A DNA stretch of 64,000 nt from Nitratireductor sp. XY-223 (GCF_004959855.1 NZ_SPNT01000003.1:452619-516618); one strand, 5' to 3'. Positions 20,361 to 29,400 are shown, counted from the stretch's first letter. Numbers and translations: made by a program. Notes: a model not told the origin generated them from the letters alone.

Positions 20361-21650
20361 TCAGGACGGCTGGCCGTTGGTCTCCGGCCTTACCGCGGCG
20401 CGATAGGTGAGCAGCGCCGTCGTGGCATTGATGAGCGCGAGCGCCAGGATCGCCCAGATGACATGCTGGAGATGCGCCACCGCGGCCATTGCGAACGACA
20501 ACCCGATTCCGACCGTGCGAACCGCGACCTTGGAAACGCCGATACCGATGACCGCATACTCCTCTGGTGCGACGTCCATGAAGTAGAGGTAACGCGCCGT
20601 AGAGACGCCGCGCACCGCGACCGTGACGATGAACAGCGCGATCGCGTGGATATAGGGCGAATCGACCACCGGATAAAAGAAGTTCGCGACCAGCATGAAC
20701 CCGGCCAGGGCGGCCAGGCACGCGCCTGCCGTCATCACGGTTCGCGTCGACTTTGTGCCGACCAGGCCCCACAGCGGACCGGAAACGATCAGCGCGGTCG
20801 CCGACGAGATGATCAGCGCGCTCAGCCCCTTCGGCGAGGTATGATGCGCCAGGGCGGCAAGGATCGCGTAGAAGGGAATGGAAAGTTCGACCGTAAGCAA
20901 TGCCAGCCTGACGCGCAGGTAGCGTTGGAACCAGGGCATGCCGATCAGCAGACGGAAGTTGTCAATGGCCTCGCGTACCTGTTCGGCGACGGAGAATTTC
21001 CGGGCTTCTTCCGGTGAGGCTTCCTCTCGCTGGGAGCCGCCTTCGAACTCGCGGACCATCAGGATGACCGCACTCGCAACCACAAAACAAACCACACCGA
21101 TTGTCACCAGCACCACATGGCGGTCGAAGGGTGGATCGTCGAAGAAGGCCCGGTGCGCGGACCACGCCAATATGCCGGTCGCGATGCCGCCCAGGGTCAT
21201 GACCGAGTACATCAGCAGCGTCCGCGATCGCGAATTGAGCACCTCTCCGTAGAAACCGGCGGTCATGATGGCCTGGTATTCGGATGTCGCGCCGACCAGC
21301 AGGATGACCAGGACGAAACAGATCCCGACCACGAGCGGCGTTCCGAAGGTGGCGGCAGCCAGCGCCGTCATGAAAGCGATCGCCAACACTATGTCTGTGG
21401 CGGCAAGGTCCCTTTTCTTTTGCTGCCGGCGCGCCGCAATCGGCGTGGCGAATGTCGCCGTGAACAGGCAGGCCGTCTGACCGAATGTCACCAGCATGCC
21501 CGCAAGCAGCACGGGCAAATCCAGGGAAATCGCAAGATAGGTCAGCACGACCGACGGGTTCGCCATCGTCCAGGCCGTGGTGGAAAAAGTCCCCTGTCCG
21601 AAAAGGACGGACAGGTTGCGTTTCTCACTGGAAGACTGCGTGTTGTTCAT
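20361..21650 (-). CDS. MFS-like transporter, paralogue 1
   Basis: A 429-aa polytopic inner-membrane protein with about twelve hydrophobic helices. It is clearly a tandem paralogue of the next gene: both start NLS(V/I)L(F/S)GQ, share VVL(T/S)YLAIS(L/M)DLPVLLAG, and have ELSIPF(Y/F)AILAA and KGL(S/T)ALIISSA(T/A)AL in the same order. They resemble the major facilitator superfamily but lack an obvious substrate signature. Position beside a dehydrogenase and a reductive dehalogenase suggests uptake or efflux of an organic acid or halo-aromatic; this is inference. Confidence 0.75.
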   Translation of the reverse strand: MNNTQSSSEKRNLSVLFGQGTFSTTAWTMANPSVVLTYLAISLDLPVLLAGMLVTFGQTACLFTATFATPIAARRQQKKRDLAATDIVLAIAFMTALAAATFGTPLVVGICFVLVILLVGATSEYQAIMTAGFYGEVLNSRSRTLLMYSVMTLGGIATGILAWSAHRAFFDDPPFDRHVVLVTIGVVCFVVASAVILMVREFEGGSQREEASPEEARKFSVAEQVREAIDNFRLLIGMPWFQRYLRVRLALLTVELSIPFYAILAALAHHTSPKGLSALIISSATALIVSGPLWGLVGTKSTRTVMTAGACLAALAGFMLVANFFYPVVDSPYIHAIALFIVTVAVRGVSTARYLYFMDVAPEEYAVIGIGVSKVAVRTVGIGLSFAMAAVAHLQHVIWAILALALINATTALLTYRAAVRPETNGQPS

Positions 21651-21680
21651 GCGTATGCTGTGCCATCAAACAATCATGAT

Positions 21681-22970
21681 CTATGCGGTCACCGGTTTCG
21701 GGCGGCTTGAGACCGACAGCACCAATATTGCCGTGCAGATGTTAAGAAAAGACACAAAGGTGATTGCCCAGGCAATATGTTGTGTGTGGGCAAGGAATGC
21801 CATGAATGCCGCCACCGCGATGCTCCACACCTTGACGACGCTCTTGGAGACGGCGAGGCCGGCGACCCGGTGCTCTTTCGGGGCGTTGTCGAGATAGTAG
21901 AGCGCCCTGGCATTGGTAACGCCCTGAACCCCGACCGTGGCGACAAACAGGGTAGCCGAGTGAATAATCGTCTTGTCGACGACCGGTACGAAGTGGTTGA
22001 GAACCAGCGCCACACCGCTGACAGCCGCAAGCAGGGAACCGCAGGCCATGACGCTGCCGTTGGAGAGCCGTCCGACGGAACGCCATATAGGTCCGCCCAG
22101 CATCAGGGCGGCCGCCGACGATATAATGAGTGCGGTCAATCCCTTGTGAGAGCCGCTATGCGCAATGGCCGCCAGGATGGCAAAGAACGGAATGGACAGT
22201 TCGACGGTCTGCAACGCCAGCCGGATCAGAAGGAAACGGCGGAACCACGGCATCGTCAGGAGCTCGCGCAGTTTGGAAGCGAAACCCGCGATGGCGAGAC
22301 GGGCCGCCTGATAGACGCCTTGCTGGTCCTTCCCGGTGTGACCGTCCTGCACGTCGCGTTTCAAATCACGAACCAGCAAAACGGAAAGGGCGGCGATGCA
22401 GAAGCTGACGACCGCGATGGCGACAACCGCGGAGTGCCGCGCGAAGGCAGGATACTCCTGGGTAACAACGTGCGCCGTCCAGGTAAACGCGATCGTGCAC
22501 ATGCCGCCGATCCCCATGGCTGCATAGATCAGCCGCTGGCGGCTGTCGGACTGCAGCACGTCGGCGAGAAAATCCCAGTTGATGAGGTTTTGATATTCCT
22601 CGACCATGCCGATCAGCAGGACGACAACGATAAAGGCGGCCGTGACGACCGCAGTGGACGCGGTCAGGACGGAGGCGACCGCCAGCAGGCAACAGACGGC
22701 AAGAATGAAGTCGGTCCCGGCGATGACGGCCTTCTTGTTGACAAGGCGGGCCGCCGTATCGGAGCCGAACACGGCTACACCGACATTGCCGGAGCGCCTG
22801 ATACTGACGAGCAGGCCGGCCAGCAAAACGGGCATATCCATCGATATCGCAAGATAGGACAGGACAACCGCAGGGTTGGACATGGTCCACCCGACCGTCT
22901 GGAGAGCCCGTTGGCCGGACAGGATCGACAGGTTTCTTGTCTCGTGCGGATTGACCTGCGGCGCGTTCAT
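21681..22970 (-). CDS. MFS-like transporter, paralogue 2
   Basis: This 429-aa protein aligns end to end with the gene downstream (21650-20361) and arose by tandem duplication. It has about twelve helices; the cytoplasmic loop near residue 200 (RDLKRDVQDGHTGKDQ) is charged, as expected between the two six-helix halves. A TTG at 22991 is an alternative start seven codons upstream. It follows the 2-hydroxyacid dehydrogenase by 43 bases on the same strand, so the three genes probably form one transcript. Confidence 0.75.
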   Translation of the reverse strand: MNAPQVNPHETRNLSILSGQRALQTVGWTMSNPAVVLSYLAISMDMPVLLAGLLVSIRRSGNVGVAVFGSDTAARLVNKKAVIAGTDFILAVCCLLAVASVLTASTAVVTAAFIVVVLLIGMVEEYQNLINWDFLADVLQSDSRQRLIYAAMGIGGMCTIAFTWTAHVVTQEYPAFARHSAVVAIAVVSFCIAALSVLLVRDLKRDVQDGHTGKDQQGVYQAARLAIAGFASKLRELLTMPWFRRFLLIRLALQTVELSIPFFAILAAIAHSGSHKGLTALIISSAAALMLGGPIWRSVGRLSNGSVMACGSLLAAVSGVALVLNHFVPVVDKTIIHSATLFVATVGVQGVTNARALYYLDNAPKEHRVAGLAVSKSVVKVWSIAVAAFMAFLAHTQHIAWAITFVSFLNICTAILVLSVSSRPKPVTA

Positions 22971-23013
22971 GTCCCGTTCGTTCTGCTTCAAAACCTCGGT
23001 ATCGGCTTGTTGG

Positions 23014-23976
23014 TCATTTTCGCGGCCAGGGCGTTTCAGCGACCGGCGTGAGCGGTGCGCCGTTTTCGAACCAGCCGATCAGGTTGTCGACCAGCAACTG
23101 CGCCATCGCGTTGCGCGTGTGGACCGACGCCGAAGCCATGTGCGGAAGCAGAACCACATGGTCCATGTCCATAAGTTCCTGCGGCACATGTGGTTCGTTT
23201 TCGAAGACATCGAGCCCGGCGGCCATGATTGTCCGGTCCTGCAGGGCCGCCACGAGTGCCGGCTCGTCGACGGTGGTTCCGCGCCCGATATTGATGAATA
23301 TACCCTCGGCGCCGAGCGCCTGAAAGATCTCGGCGTTGATCAGGCCGCGGGTGGCTTCGCCGCCGGGCGCCGCGCACAGCAGGACATCGCAGTGGGACGC
23401 AAGTTCGCGCAGGCTCGAGCAATAGGGGTAAGGCACGTCGCGCACACGGGTACGGTTGTGATAGCAAATCTCCATCCCCATCGCCTGCGCGCGCACCGCG
23501 ATCGCCCTGCCGATGCGCCCCAATCCAAAAATTCCGAGCCGCTTGCCGCGCAGCGTGCCACGGGTGAGGGGATATCCCTTCTTCCATTTCCCGGCGCGCA
23601 GCCAGCGCTCGGCCGCCGACAGTTCACGCGCCGTCATGATCATCAGGCCGATGGCGGCATCGGCGACTTCTTCCGAAAGCACGTCCGGCGTATTGGTCAC
23701 GATGATGTTCCTGGCGGCGGCGTGCGGCACGTCGATATTGTCATAGCCAACGCCGTAGTTGGCGATGATCTCCAGTCGCGGGAGTCGATCCATCAGATTG
23801 GCCCCGATGCCGCGGGCCGGGCTGCCGGCGATGCCGCGGATTTCGTCGGCGACCGCGTTCAGCACGTCATCGGCGGCATCGCCGGCAGGAAGCGAATGGG
23901 TTGTATAGGCCGCGGACAGCTGTTCGTGCACAAGCGGCATCAGGCTTCCGGTAATCAGGATTTCTGGTTTCGGCAT
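23014..23976 (-). CDS. D-isomer-specific 2-hydroxyacid dehydrogenase
   Basis: A 320-aa NAD(P)-dependent dehydrogenase. The coenzyme motif is GIFGLGRIGRAIAVR. The catalytic Arg lies in NIGRGTTVDEPAL, the Glu in DVFENEPHVP and the His in LLPHMASAS. It interconverts 2-hydroxy acids and 2-keto acids; glyoxylate/hydroxypyruvate reductases are the nearest subgroup. It is divergent from the marR-rdhA pair across a shared control region and heads the MFS gene pair. An ATG at 24000 would add eight residues but has AAAGGA directly abutting, too close for good initiation. Confidence 0.87.
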   Translation of the reverse strand: MPKPEILITGSLMPLVHEQLSAAYTTHSLPAGDAADDVLNAVADEIRGIAGSPARGIGANLMDRLPRLEIIANYGVGYDNIDVPHAAARNIIVTNTPDVLSEEVADAAIGLMIMTARELSAAERWLRAGKWKKGYPLTRGTLRGKRLGIFGLGRIGRAIAVRAQAMGMEICYHNRTRVRDVPYPYCSSLRELASHCDVLLCAAPGGEATRGLINAEIFQALGAEGIFINIGRGTTVDEPALVAALQDRTIMAAGLDVFENEPHVPQELMDMDHVVLLPHMASASVHTRNAMAQLLVDNLIGWFENGAPLTPVAETPWPRK

Positions 23977-24083
23977 TGGCGCTTTCCGTTTGGTGGACAT
24001 TCCTTTTAGATCGCTTCGGCCGAACCTTGAAGTGTGAGAATGAATTTGCCGCATGAATGTCAACGGGCACGATATGCAGATAA

Positions 24084-24112
24084 TTGACATTGTTAATTAA
24101 CATTGATAATCA
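24084..24112 (+). promoter_or_regulatory. marR-rdhA promoter with an operator palindrome in the spacer
   Basis: TTGACA (24084-24089), a 17-base spacer and TAATCA (24107-24112) make a near-consensus promoter. A perfect 12-base palindrome, TGTTAATTAACA (24091-24102), fills the spacer. A repressor bound here would block RNA polymerase; the adjacent MarR protein is the obvious candidate. Confidence 0.6.
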
Positions 24113-24148
24113 TATTGGCGTGAGGCGGGGATAGCGGAGAAAAAGGCG

Positions 24149-24598
24149 ATGGACCGCGGCTACAGACTGCACACCAGGCTTGGATACAAGGTTTCCCGGC
24201 TTGCCCGGCTGATGGAAGCGCAACTCGACGAGATGATCAGCCCCTTCGGGGTCACGCGGCTGATGTGGTGCATCCTCAGCGGTGTCGGACTTGAGGATGT
24301 CAGGACGCCGTCGGCCCTTGCGGATTACGTTGGCATCGCCCGCTCGGCGGTTTCGCGTGCGTTGCGAACCATGGAGGACATGGGGCTCATCAGCCGTTGC
24401 GGCGCCGACGGTGACGGCCGCGGCGTCGAGATCAGGCTGACAGAAAGAGGCAGGTCCGTGATGGAACAATGCCGTCCTCTTGTCGAACAACTCAACGACC
24501 ATTTTACCGACAAGATCGCGCAGGACGAGCTTGCAGCGGTGCTGCGCCTCGTCGACGCGTTGTCGGCCGGCGAAACTCGGGAGCTGGCACGTCTGTAA
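24149..24598 (+). CDS. MarR-family transcriptional regulator
   Basis: A 149-aa winged-helix regulator: SPFGVTRLMWCILSGVG, SALADYVGIARSAVSRALRTMEDMGLI (recognition helix) and DGRGVEIRLTERG (wing). MarR proteins commonly release DNA on binding aromatic ligands. GGAGAAAAAGGCG precedes the ATG. It is four bases upstream of the reductive dehalogenase gene and surely co-transcribed with it. By context, it senses the dehalogenase substrate or product. Confidence 0.88.
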   Translation: MDRGYRLHTRLGYKVSRLARLMEAQLDEMISPFGVTRLMWCILSGVGLEDVRTPSALADYVGIARSAVSRALRTMEDMGLISRCGADGDGRGVEIRLTERGRSVMEQCRPLVEQLNDHFTDKIAQDELAAVLRLVDALSAGETRELARL

Positions 24599-24602
24599 CG
24601 CC

Positions 24603-27600
24603 ATGAACGTCAATCTCTTCTCGACCAGAAAGCGTCCCTTCCACCTCGGTCCCTTTCCGCTTGAAAGGCTGAAGCGCACATCGCACGGCCCGGATCTTGG
24701 CGCGGTAGAGCCGATGCGGCCGCTCGATTTCAGCCGTCACCCGCAGGAGTCCCTGGCCCATGCCATGGCCCGGTTCCTCGCCATGATGGATACCGTGCGT
24801 GATGGAAAGATCGTCCACGGCGAGGCCGAGATTCCCGACGACTTAAAGGAACGCGCCCATCATCTGAAGGCGGCCGGATACTATTTCGATGCCTCCATGG
24901 TCGGCATTGCCCGTCTGGAAGCGGGGCATTTTCTGGCCGATCCGTTCCGCAATCCGATGATCGATTACATCAAGGACGAGCTTGAAGCGGGCCAGCCGAA
25001 GAGCTTCGCCTCGGGCATCGATGCCATCTATGCCGACGTGCTGGAATCGACGCGGGTGGAACTCGGACCGGTCAACCACCACAAATATGCGCTGGTCTTT
25101 CTCGTCGAACATACGCGCGATCCGCGCCCCGAGGAGCCCGGCACGGAGTGGTTCGTCGACACCCAGGCCGAGCGCGCGGCGTTGTTGACCTCCAATGTCG
25201 CGGTGGTGATCGCCAATTACCTGCGCATGCTCGGGCACGAGGCCCGCGCCCACACGGCCACCACTTCGGACGTCGATATCAACAGGCTCGGCGTGTCTTC
25301 GGGCCTGTGTTCGATCGAGACCGTGGAAGGCGTTCCGGCGCTGGTCAATCCGTTTGTCGGCACGCGCCTCGGGCTTGCCGCCGTCACGACGACGCTCGAA
25401 ATGATCCCGGACGAGCCGCTTGGCGCCGATGCCGGCCGTGCCGGCTGGCATTCCCACGGGCCCGACTGGTGGATGGGCCGCGGTACGGCGCGCCGCGCAT
25501 CGACCGCCGTCCCCTATCGCGACCGCGACTTCCGGATGGGACCGCATCCCTTCGAGACGATCAAGCGCTGCGACGAGCCGACGACCTTTATCGACGAGGA
25601 ACGGGTGCCGCGTTTCCCCAAGCGGGCGGATTTCTTTGCGCGCGCGCTGTTCGGCGACATGGGCAAACAGGTTCAGGAGGGCGCCAAGGGCGGCATGTAT
25701 GTCATGAAAAGCCCGATCGGCGCCTGCGCCCGCCGTGCGCTCGGCGCGCTTCTGCTGCTCCAGTTCGGCGAAGCGCGCGGACCGGTCTCGCCGCAGACCA
25801 TGGATCCGGTGCGCAATGCCGACAACCTCAAGGCGGCGTCCTACTACCTGTCCGCCGATGCCGTGGGTCTCAGCCGCGTGCCCGACTGGGCCTATTACTC
25901 CCACGATGCCGGCGGCAATCCAATCGAGCCCTACCATGACAGCGGGGTATCGCTGCTGCTCGATCAGGGTTTCGAAACCATGGAGGGCGCCAGCGGCGAC
26001 GACTGGATTTCGGTCGCCCAGTCGATGCGCGCCTATTTGCGCTTCTCGCTGCTCGGCGGCGTCATCGGCGAGCAGATCCGCCGGCTCGGCTATTCCGCCC
26101 GCGTCCATTCGGTGCTCGACGGGGATGTCCTGCAACCGCCGCTTCTTCTGCTTTCCGGCCTCGGCGAGGTCAGCCGCATCGGCGAGGTCATCCTCAACCC
26201 GTTTCTCGGGCCGCGGCTGAAATCCGGCGTCGTCACCACGTCGATGCCGATGACCCACGACAAGCCGATCGACTTCGGCCTTCAGCAATTCTGCAATTCC
26301 TGCAACAAATGCGCGCGGGAGTGTCCGTCCGGCGCCATCACCGCCGGTCCCAAGCTGATGTATAACGGCTACGAGATCTGGAAGTCCGACGCCGAGAAAT
26401 GCGCCCGTTATCGCATAACCAACACGGCCGGCGGCATGTGCGGACGCTGCATGAAGACATGTCCCTGGAACCTTGAGGGCCTGTTCGCCGATGAAGCCTT
26501 CCGCTGGCTTGCCATCAACGCGCCGCACAGCGCCCGCACGCTTGCTGCACTCGACGATGCGCTGGGCCGCGGCGAGATCAACCCGGTCAAGACCTGGTGG
26601 TGGGACGTCGAACTCGATACCGAAAAAGGCCGCTATGTCAGGGCGGAGGCGTCCAACAGGCGCGGGCTTTCGAAGAAACTCGACGTCAAATACGAGGATC
26701 AGACGCTTGCCGTTTATCCGGCCGACGTGATGCCGTTGCCCTATCCGGTCACGCACCCGCTCAACCGGGAAGAAGGCATCGCGCGTTACCGGTCCTTGCT
26801 GACCCCGCAGGCTTATCGCGACAAACTCGGCCGTGGCGACGCAGAGGGACTGGCGCCGAAGGCGCGGCCGCTCGACGGGCCGCCGCCGGTCTTCCCCGTC
26901 ATCGTTTCGAAACGCGAGGACCTCGCCGACGATATCGTGCGCTTCGAATTGACCCGGGCGGACGGCAAACCCTTGCCGCAGGTCGAGGCGGGCGCCCATG
27001 TCGACGTGGTGGTCGCGCCCGAATACCAGCGCCAGTATTCGCTGGCCGGCGATCCGTCGGACAACAGCAAATATGTCCTCGGTGTCCAGAAGGAAACCAA
27101 CGGGCGCGGCGGCTCTTTGCTGATGTACCGGGTCTTCAAGGAGGGCAGGCGGGTCTTCATCAGTGAGCCGCGCAACCATTTCCCGCTGGACGAGGAGGCG
27201 CCCCTTTCAATTCTGATGGCGGGCGGCATCGGCGTGACACCGCTGATCACAATGGCGCACCGGCTGCACGCGCTCGGCCGTGAATTCATCTTCCACTACA
27301 GCGCAAAATCTGAGCAACAGTCCGGTTTCGCCGGCGAGCTGAAGGCGATGCCCTGGTCCGATCGCGTCTTCTTCCACTTTTCCGCCGACGGCAGGCGCGC
27401 CAATCTGCCGGAGCTCGTTCCCGCATACCGGCAGGGCTTCCGGCTCTACACCTGCGGTGCGGACCGCTACATGGACGGCGTCTTCGAGGCCGCCGCGGCC
27501 AAGGACTGGCCGGAGGAGGCGCTGCTCAAGGAGTATTTCTCCGTTCCCGAGGCGCCCGACTATGTCAATCACGACTTCGTCCTCGAACTGGCAAAGTCGG

Positions 27601-27836
27601 GGCGCACCGTCAAGGTTCCGGCCGAAGAGACCGCGGCCGATGCACTCAACGCCGCGGGCATCGCCGTCGACGTCAAATGCACCGACGGCCTGTGCGGCGT
27701 CTGCGCCGCCCCGTTACTCGGCGGCGACGTTGAACACCGCGATCACGTACTTTCCGCCAAGGAGCGGGAGCACAGGATCATCCTGTGCTGCTCACGGGCG
27801 CAGGACGAGGACGGCGTCGTCAAGGTGGATCTTTAG
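24603..27836 (+). CDS. rdhA: Self-sufficient catabolic reductive dehalogenase (RdhA fused to FMN/NADH/[2Fe-2S] reductase)
   Basis: A 1077-aa protein without a twin-arginine or other signal, hence cytoplasmic. Residues 13-272 and 310-556 are two diverged copies of one cobalamin-binding-type unit (NPFVGTRL/NPFLGPRL, LGHEARAHT/LGYSARVHS). Two ferredoxin clusters follow, CX2CX2CX3C (564-574) and CX12CX2CX3C (600-620). The C-terminus (from about 765) is a phthalate-dioxygenase-reductase type module: FMN motif RQYSL (810-814), NADH motif GGIGVTP (874-880), and plant-type [2Fe-2S] cysteines 1026, 1031, 1034 and 1062/1063. This layout is that of Comamonas BhbA and Nitratireductor NpRdhA relatives, B12 enzymes that remove halogens from hydroxylated aromatics. 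It is coupled to marR. The substrate is unknown. Confidence 0.9.
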   Translation: MNVNLFSTRKRPFHLGPFPLERLKRTSHGPDLGAVEPMRPLDFSRHPQESLAHAMARFLAMMDTVRDGKIVHGEAEIPDDLKERAHHLKAAGYYFDASMVGIARLEAGHFLADPFRNPMIDYIKDELEAGQPKSFASGIDAIYADVLESTRVELGPVNHHKYALVFLVEHTRDPRPEEPGTEWFVDTQAERAALLTSNVAVVIANYLRMLGHEARAHTATTSDVDINRLGVSSGLCSIETVEGVPALVNPFVGTRLGLAAVTTTLEMIPDEPLGADAGRAGWHSHGPDWWMGRGTARRASTAVPYRDRDFRMGPHPFETIKRCDEPTTFIDEERVPRFPKRADFFARALFGDMGKQVQEGAKGGMYVMKSPIGACARRALGALLLLQFGEARGPVSPQTMDPVRNADNLKAASYYLSADAVGLSRVPDWAYYSHDAGGNPIEPYHDSGVSLLLDQGFETMEGASGDDWISVAQSMRAYLRFSLLGGVIGEQIRRLGYSARVHSVLDGDVLQPPLLLLSGLGEVSRIGEVILNPFLGPRLKSGVVTTSMPMTHDKPIDFGLQQFCNSCNKCARECPSGAITAGPKLMYNGYEIWKSDAEKCARYRITNTAGGMCGRCMKTCPWNLEGLFADEAFRWLAINAPHSARTLAALDDALGRGEINPVKTWWWDVELDTEKGRYVRAEASNRRGLSKKLDVKYEDQTLAVYPADVMPLPYPVTHPLNREEGIARYRSLLTPQAYRDKLGRGDAEGLAPKARPLDGPPPVFPVIVSKREDLADDIVRFELTRADGKPLPQVEAGAHVDVVVAPEYQRQYSLAGDPSDNSKYVLGVQKETNGRGGSLLMYRVFKEGRRVFISEPRNHFPLDEEAPLSILMAGGIGVTPLITMAHRLHALGREFIFHYSAKSEQQSGFAGELKAMPWSDRVFFHFSADGRRANLPELVPAYRQGFRLYTCGADRYMDGVFEAAAAKDWPEEALLKEYFSVPEAPDYVNHDFVLELAKSGRTVKVPAEETAADALNAAGIAVDVKCTDGLCGVCAAPLLGGDVEHRDHVLSAKEREHRIILCCSRAQDEDGVVKVDL

Positions 27837-27989
27837 CCGCCGCAGTTCAGATGCGCGGTTACCCGTGGGCGCCACCCGGGCTGCCCAATATTCATGCACA
27901 ACCGCATCTTCCTGATTGCAAAGAGTTTTGCTAGGCTTCCCGAATACGCACGGAAAAAGTGCGGAGGGGAAACAGTAAAAAGGCTCGGC

Positions 27990-29396
27990 GTGCCCTTTAA
28001 CGAGATGGAAGAAAAGGACGGTGTACGCGCCCCTTACAGGCGCATCGCCGACTGGATTGAAGAAACGGGCACCGAGTTACTTGGCCGCCGCAACGACGAG
28101 GCGGAGGCGATCTTCCGGAAAATCGGCATCACCTTCGCGGTCTATGGCGAGGGCGGCGATCCCGAGCGGCTGATCCCGTTCGATCTTATCCCGCGCGCTT
28201 TCTCCGCCGCCGAGTGGGGGCAGCTCGACCGCGGCATCCGCCAGCGGGCACGGGCGCTGAACGCGTTCCTGTACGACATCTACCACCGGGGCGAGATCAT
28301 CAAGGCCGGTATCATTCCCGCCAGGCTGGTTTACTGCAACTCCGCCTTCCTGCCGCAGATGGTGGGCTTCGCACCGCCGGGCCGCGTCTACAGCCACATT
28401 GTCGGCATCGATATCGTGCGCACCGGACCCGGCAGCTTCCAGGTTCTTGAAGACAACTGCCGAACGCCCTCCGGGGTCAGCTACATGCTGGAAAACCGCG
28501 AAATCATGGCGCGCATGTTTCCCGACGTCTTCAGCGGTGGGCCGGTGCAGCCGGTCGACCACTACCCCGACGAGTTGCTGCGCACGCTGAAGGAAGTCGC
28601 GCCGGCCTCTGGAACCGGTGATCCGACGGTGGTGCTGTTGACGCCGGGCTCGCTGAACTCGGCCTATTACGAGCATTCCTTTCTCGCCGATCTGATGGGC
28701 ATCGAACTCGTCGAGCCGCAGGACCTTTTCGTCGATGACGCGAAGGTGTGGATGCGCACCACGCGCGGCCCGCAAAAGGTGGATGTCATCTACCGGCGCA
28801 TTGACGACGACTATATCGATCCGCTGACCTTCCGGCCCGACAGCATGCTCGGCATCGCCGGCCTGTTCGATGCCTACCGGGCCGGCAACGTCAATATCTG
28901 CTCGGCGCCAGGGGCCGGTGTTGCCGACGACAAGGCGATCTACATCTACGTTCCGGAGATGATCCGCTTTTATCTCGGCGAGGAGCCGGTGCTGGAAAAC
29001 ATCCCGACCTACCAGTGCGGCCGGGAGGACGAACTCGCCCATGTCCTGGACAATCTGGAGGAACTCGTCGTCAAGGAGGTTCACGGCTCAGGCGGCTACG
29101 GCATGCTGATCGGACCGAAGAGCACCAAACAGGAGGTCGCCGAATACCGCAAACGCATTGTCGCAGATCCGTCCGAGTTCATCGCCCAGCCGACGCTCGA
29201 CCTTTCGACCGCGCCGACGCTTCAAAACAACCGGGTGGACGGTCGGCACGTTGATTTCAGGCCGTTCTGCCTGGTCGGGAAGAACATCCGGCTGGTTCCG
29301 GGCGGCCTGACCCGCGTGGCGCTGAAAGCCGGCTCGCTCGTCGTCAATTCCAGCCAGGGCGGCGGCGTCAAGGACACCTGGGTGCTGCGGGAATGA
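27990..29396 (+). CDS. Circularly permuted ATP-grasp protein of the Anbu cluster
   Basis: A 468-aa protein of the CP-ATP-grasp type 2 family: FNEMEEKDGVRAPY at the N-terminus, then GSFQVLEDNCRTPSGVSYMLENR, LTPGSLNSAYYEHSFLA and VKEVHGSGGYGMLIGP (ATP-binding region), DFRPFCLVG near the C-terminus. ATP-grasp enzymes ligate carboxylates to amines; this one is thought to make a peptide-like product in the Anbu system, but the product is not established. GTG at 27990 is preferred because AAAAAGG lies six bases before it; ATG at 28005 is an alternative. First of four genes in a row. Confidence 0.85.
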   Translation: MPFNEMEEKDGVRAPYRRIADWIEETGTELLGRRNDEAEAIFRKIGITFAVYGEGGDPERLIPFDLIPRAFSAAEWGQLDRGIRQRARALNAFLYDIYHRGEIIKAGIIPARLVYCNSAFLPQMVGFAPPGRVYSHIVGIDIVRTGPGSFQVLEDNCRTPSGVSYMLENREIMARMFPDVFSGGPVQPVDHYPDELLRTLKEVAPASGTGDPTVVLLTPGSLNSAYYEHSFLADLMGIELVEPQDLFVDDAKVWMRTTRGPQKVDVIYRRIDDDYIDPLTFRPDSMLGIAGLFDAYRAGNVNICSAPGAGVADDKAIYIYVPEMIRFYLGEEPVLENIPTYQCGREDELAHVLDNLEELVVKEVHGSGGYGMLIGPKSTKQEVAEYRKRIVADPSEFIAQPTLDLSTAPTLQNNRVDGRHVDFRPFCLVGKNIRLVPGGLTRVALKAGSLVVNSSQGGGVKDTWVLRE

Positions 29397-29400
29397 CGCC

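Noticed and set aside
24480..24602. Upstream in-frame extension of the dehalogenase into marR
   Set aside because: It would overlap the MarR C-terminus in another frame and has no protein-like pattern; the ATG four bases after the marR stop is the natural start.
24843..27179. A 778-codon open frame antisense to the dehalogenase gene
   Set aside because: Composition is Arg/Ala/Gly/Asp-rich with no motifs; it is the usual mirror frame of a GC-rich gene, while the plus strand carries clear Fe-S and flavin motifs.
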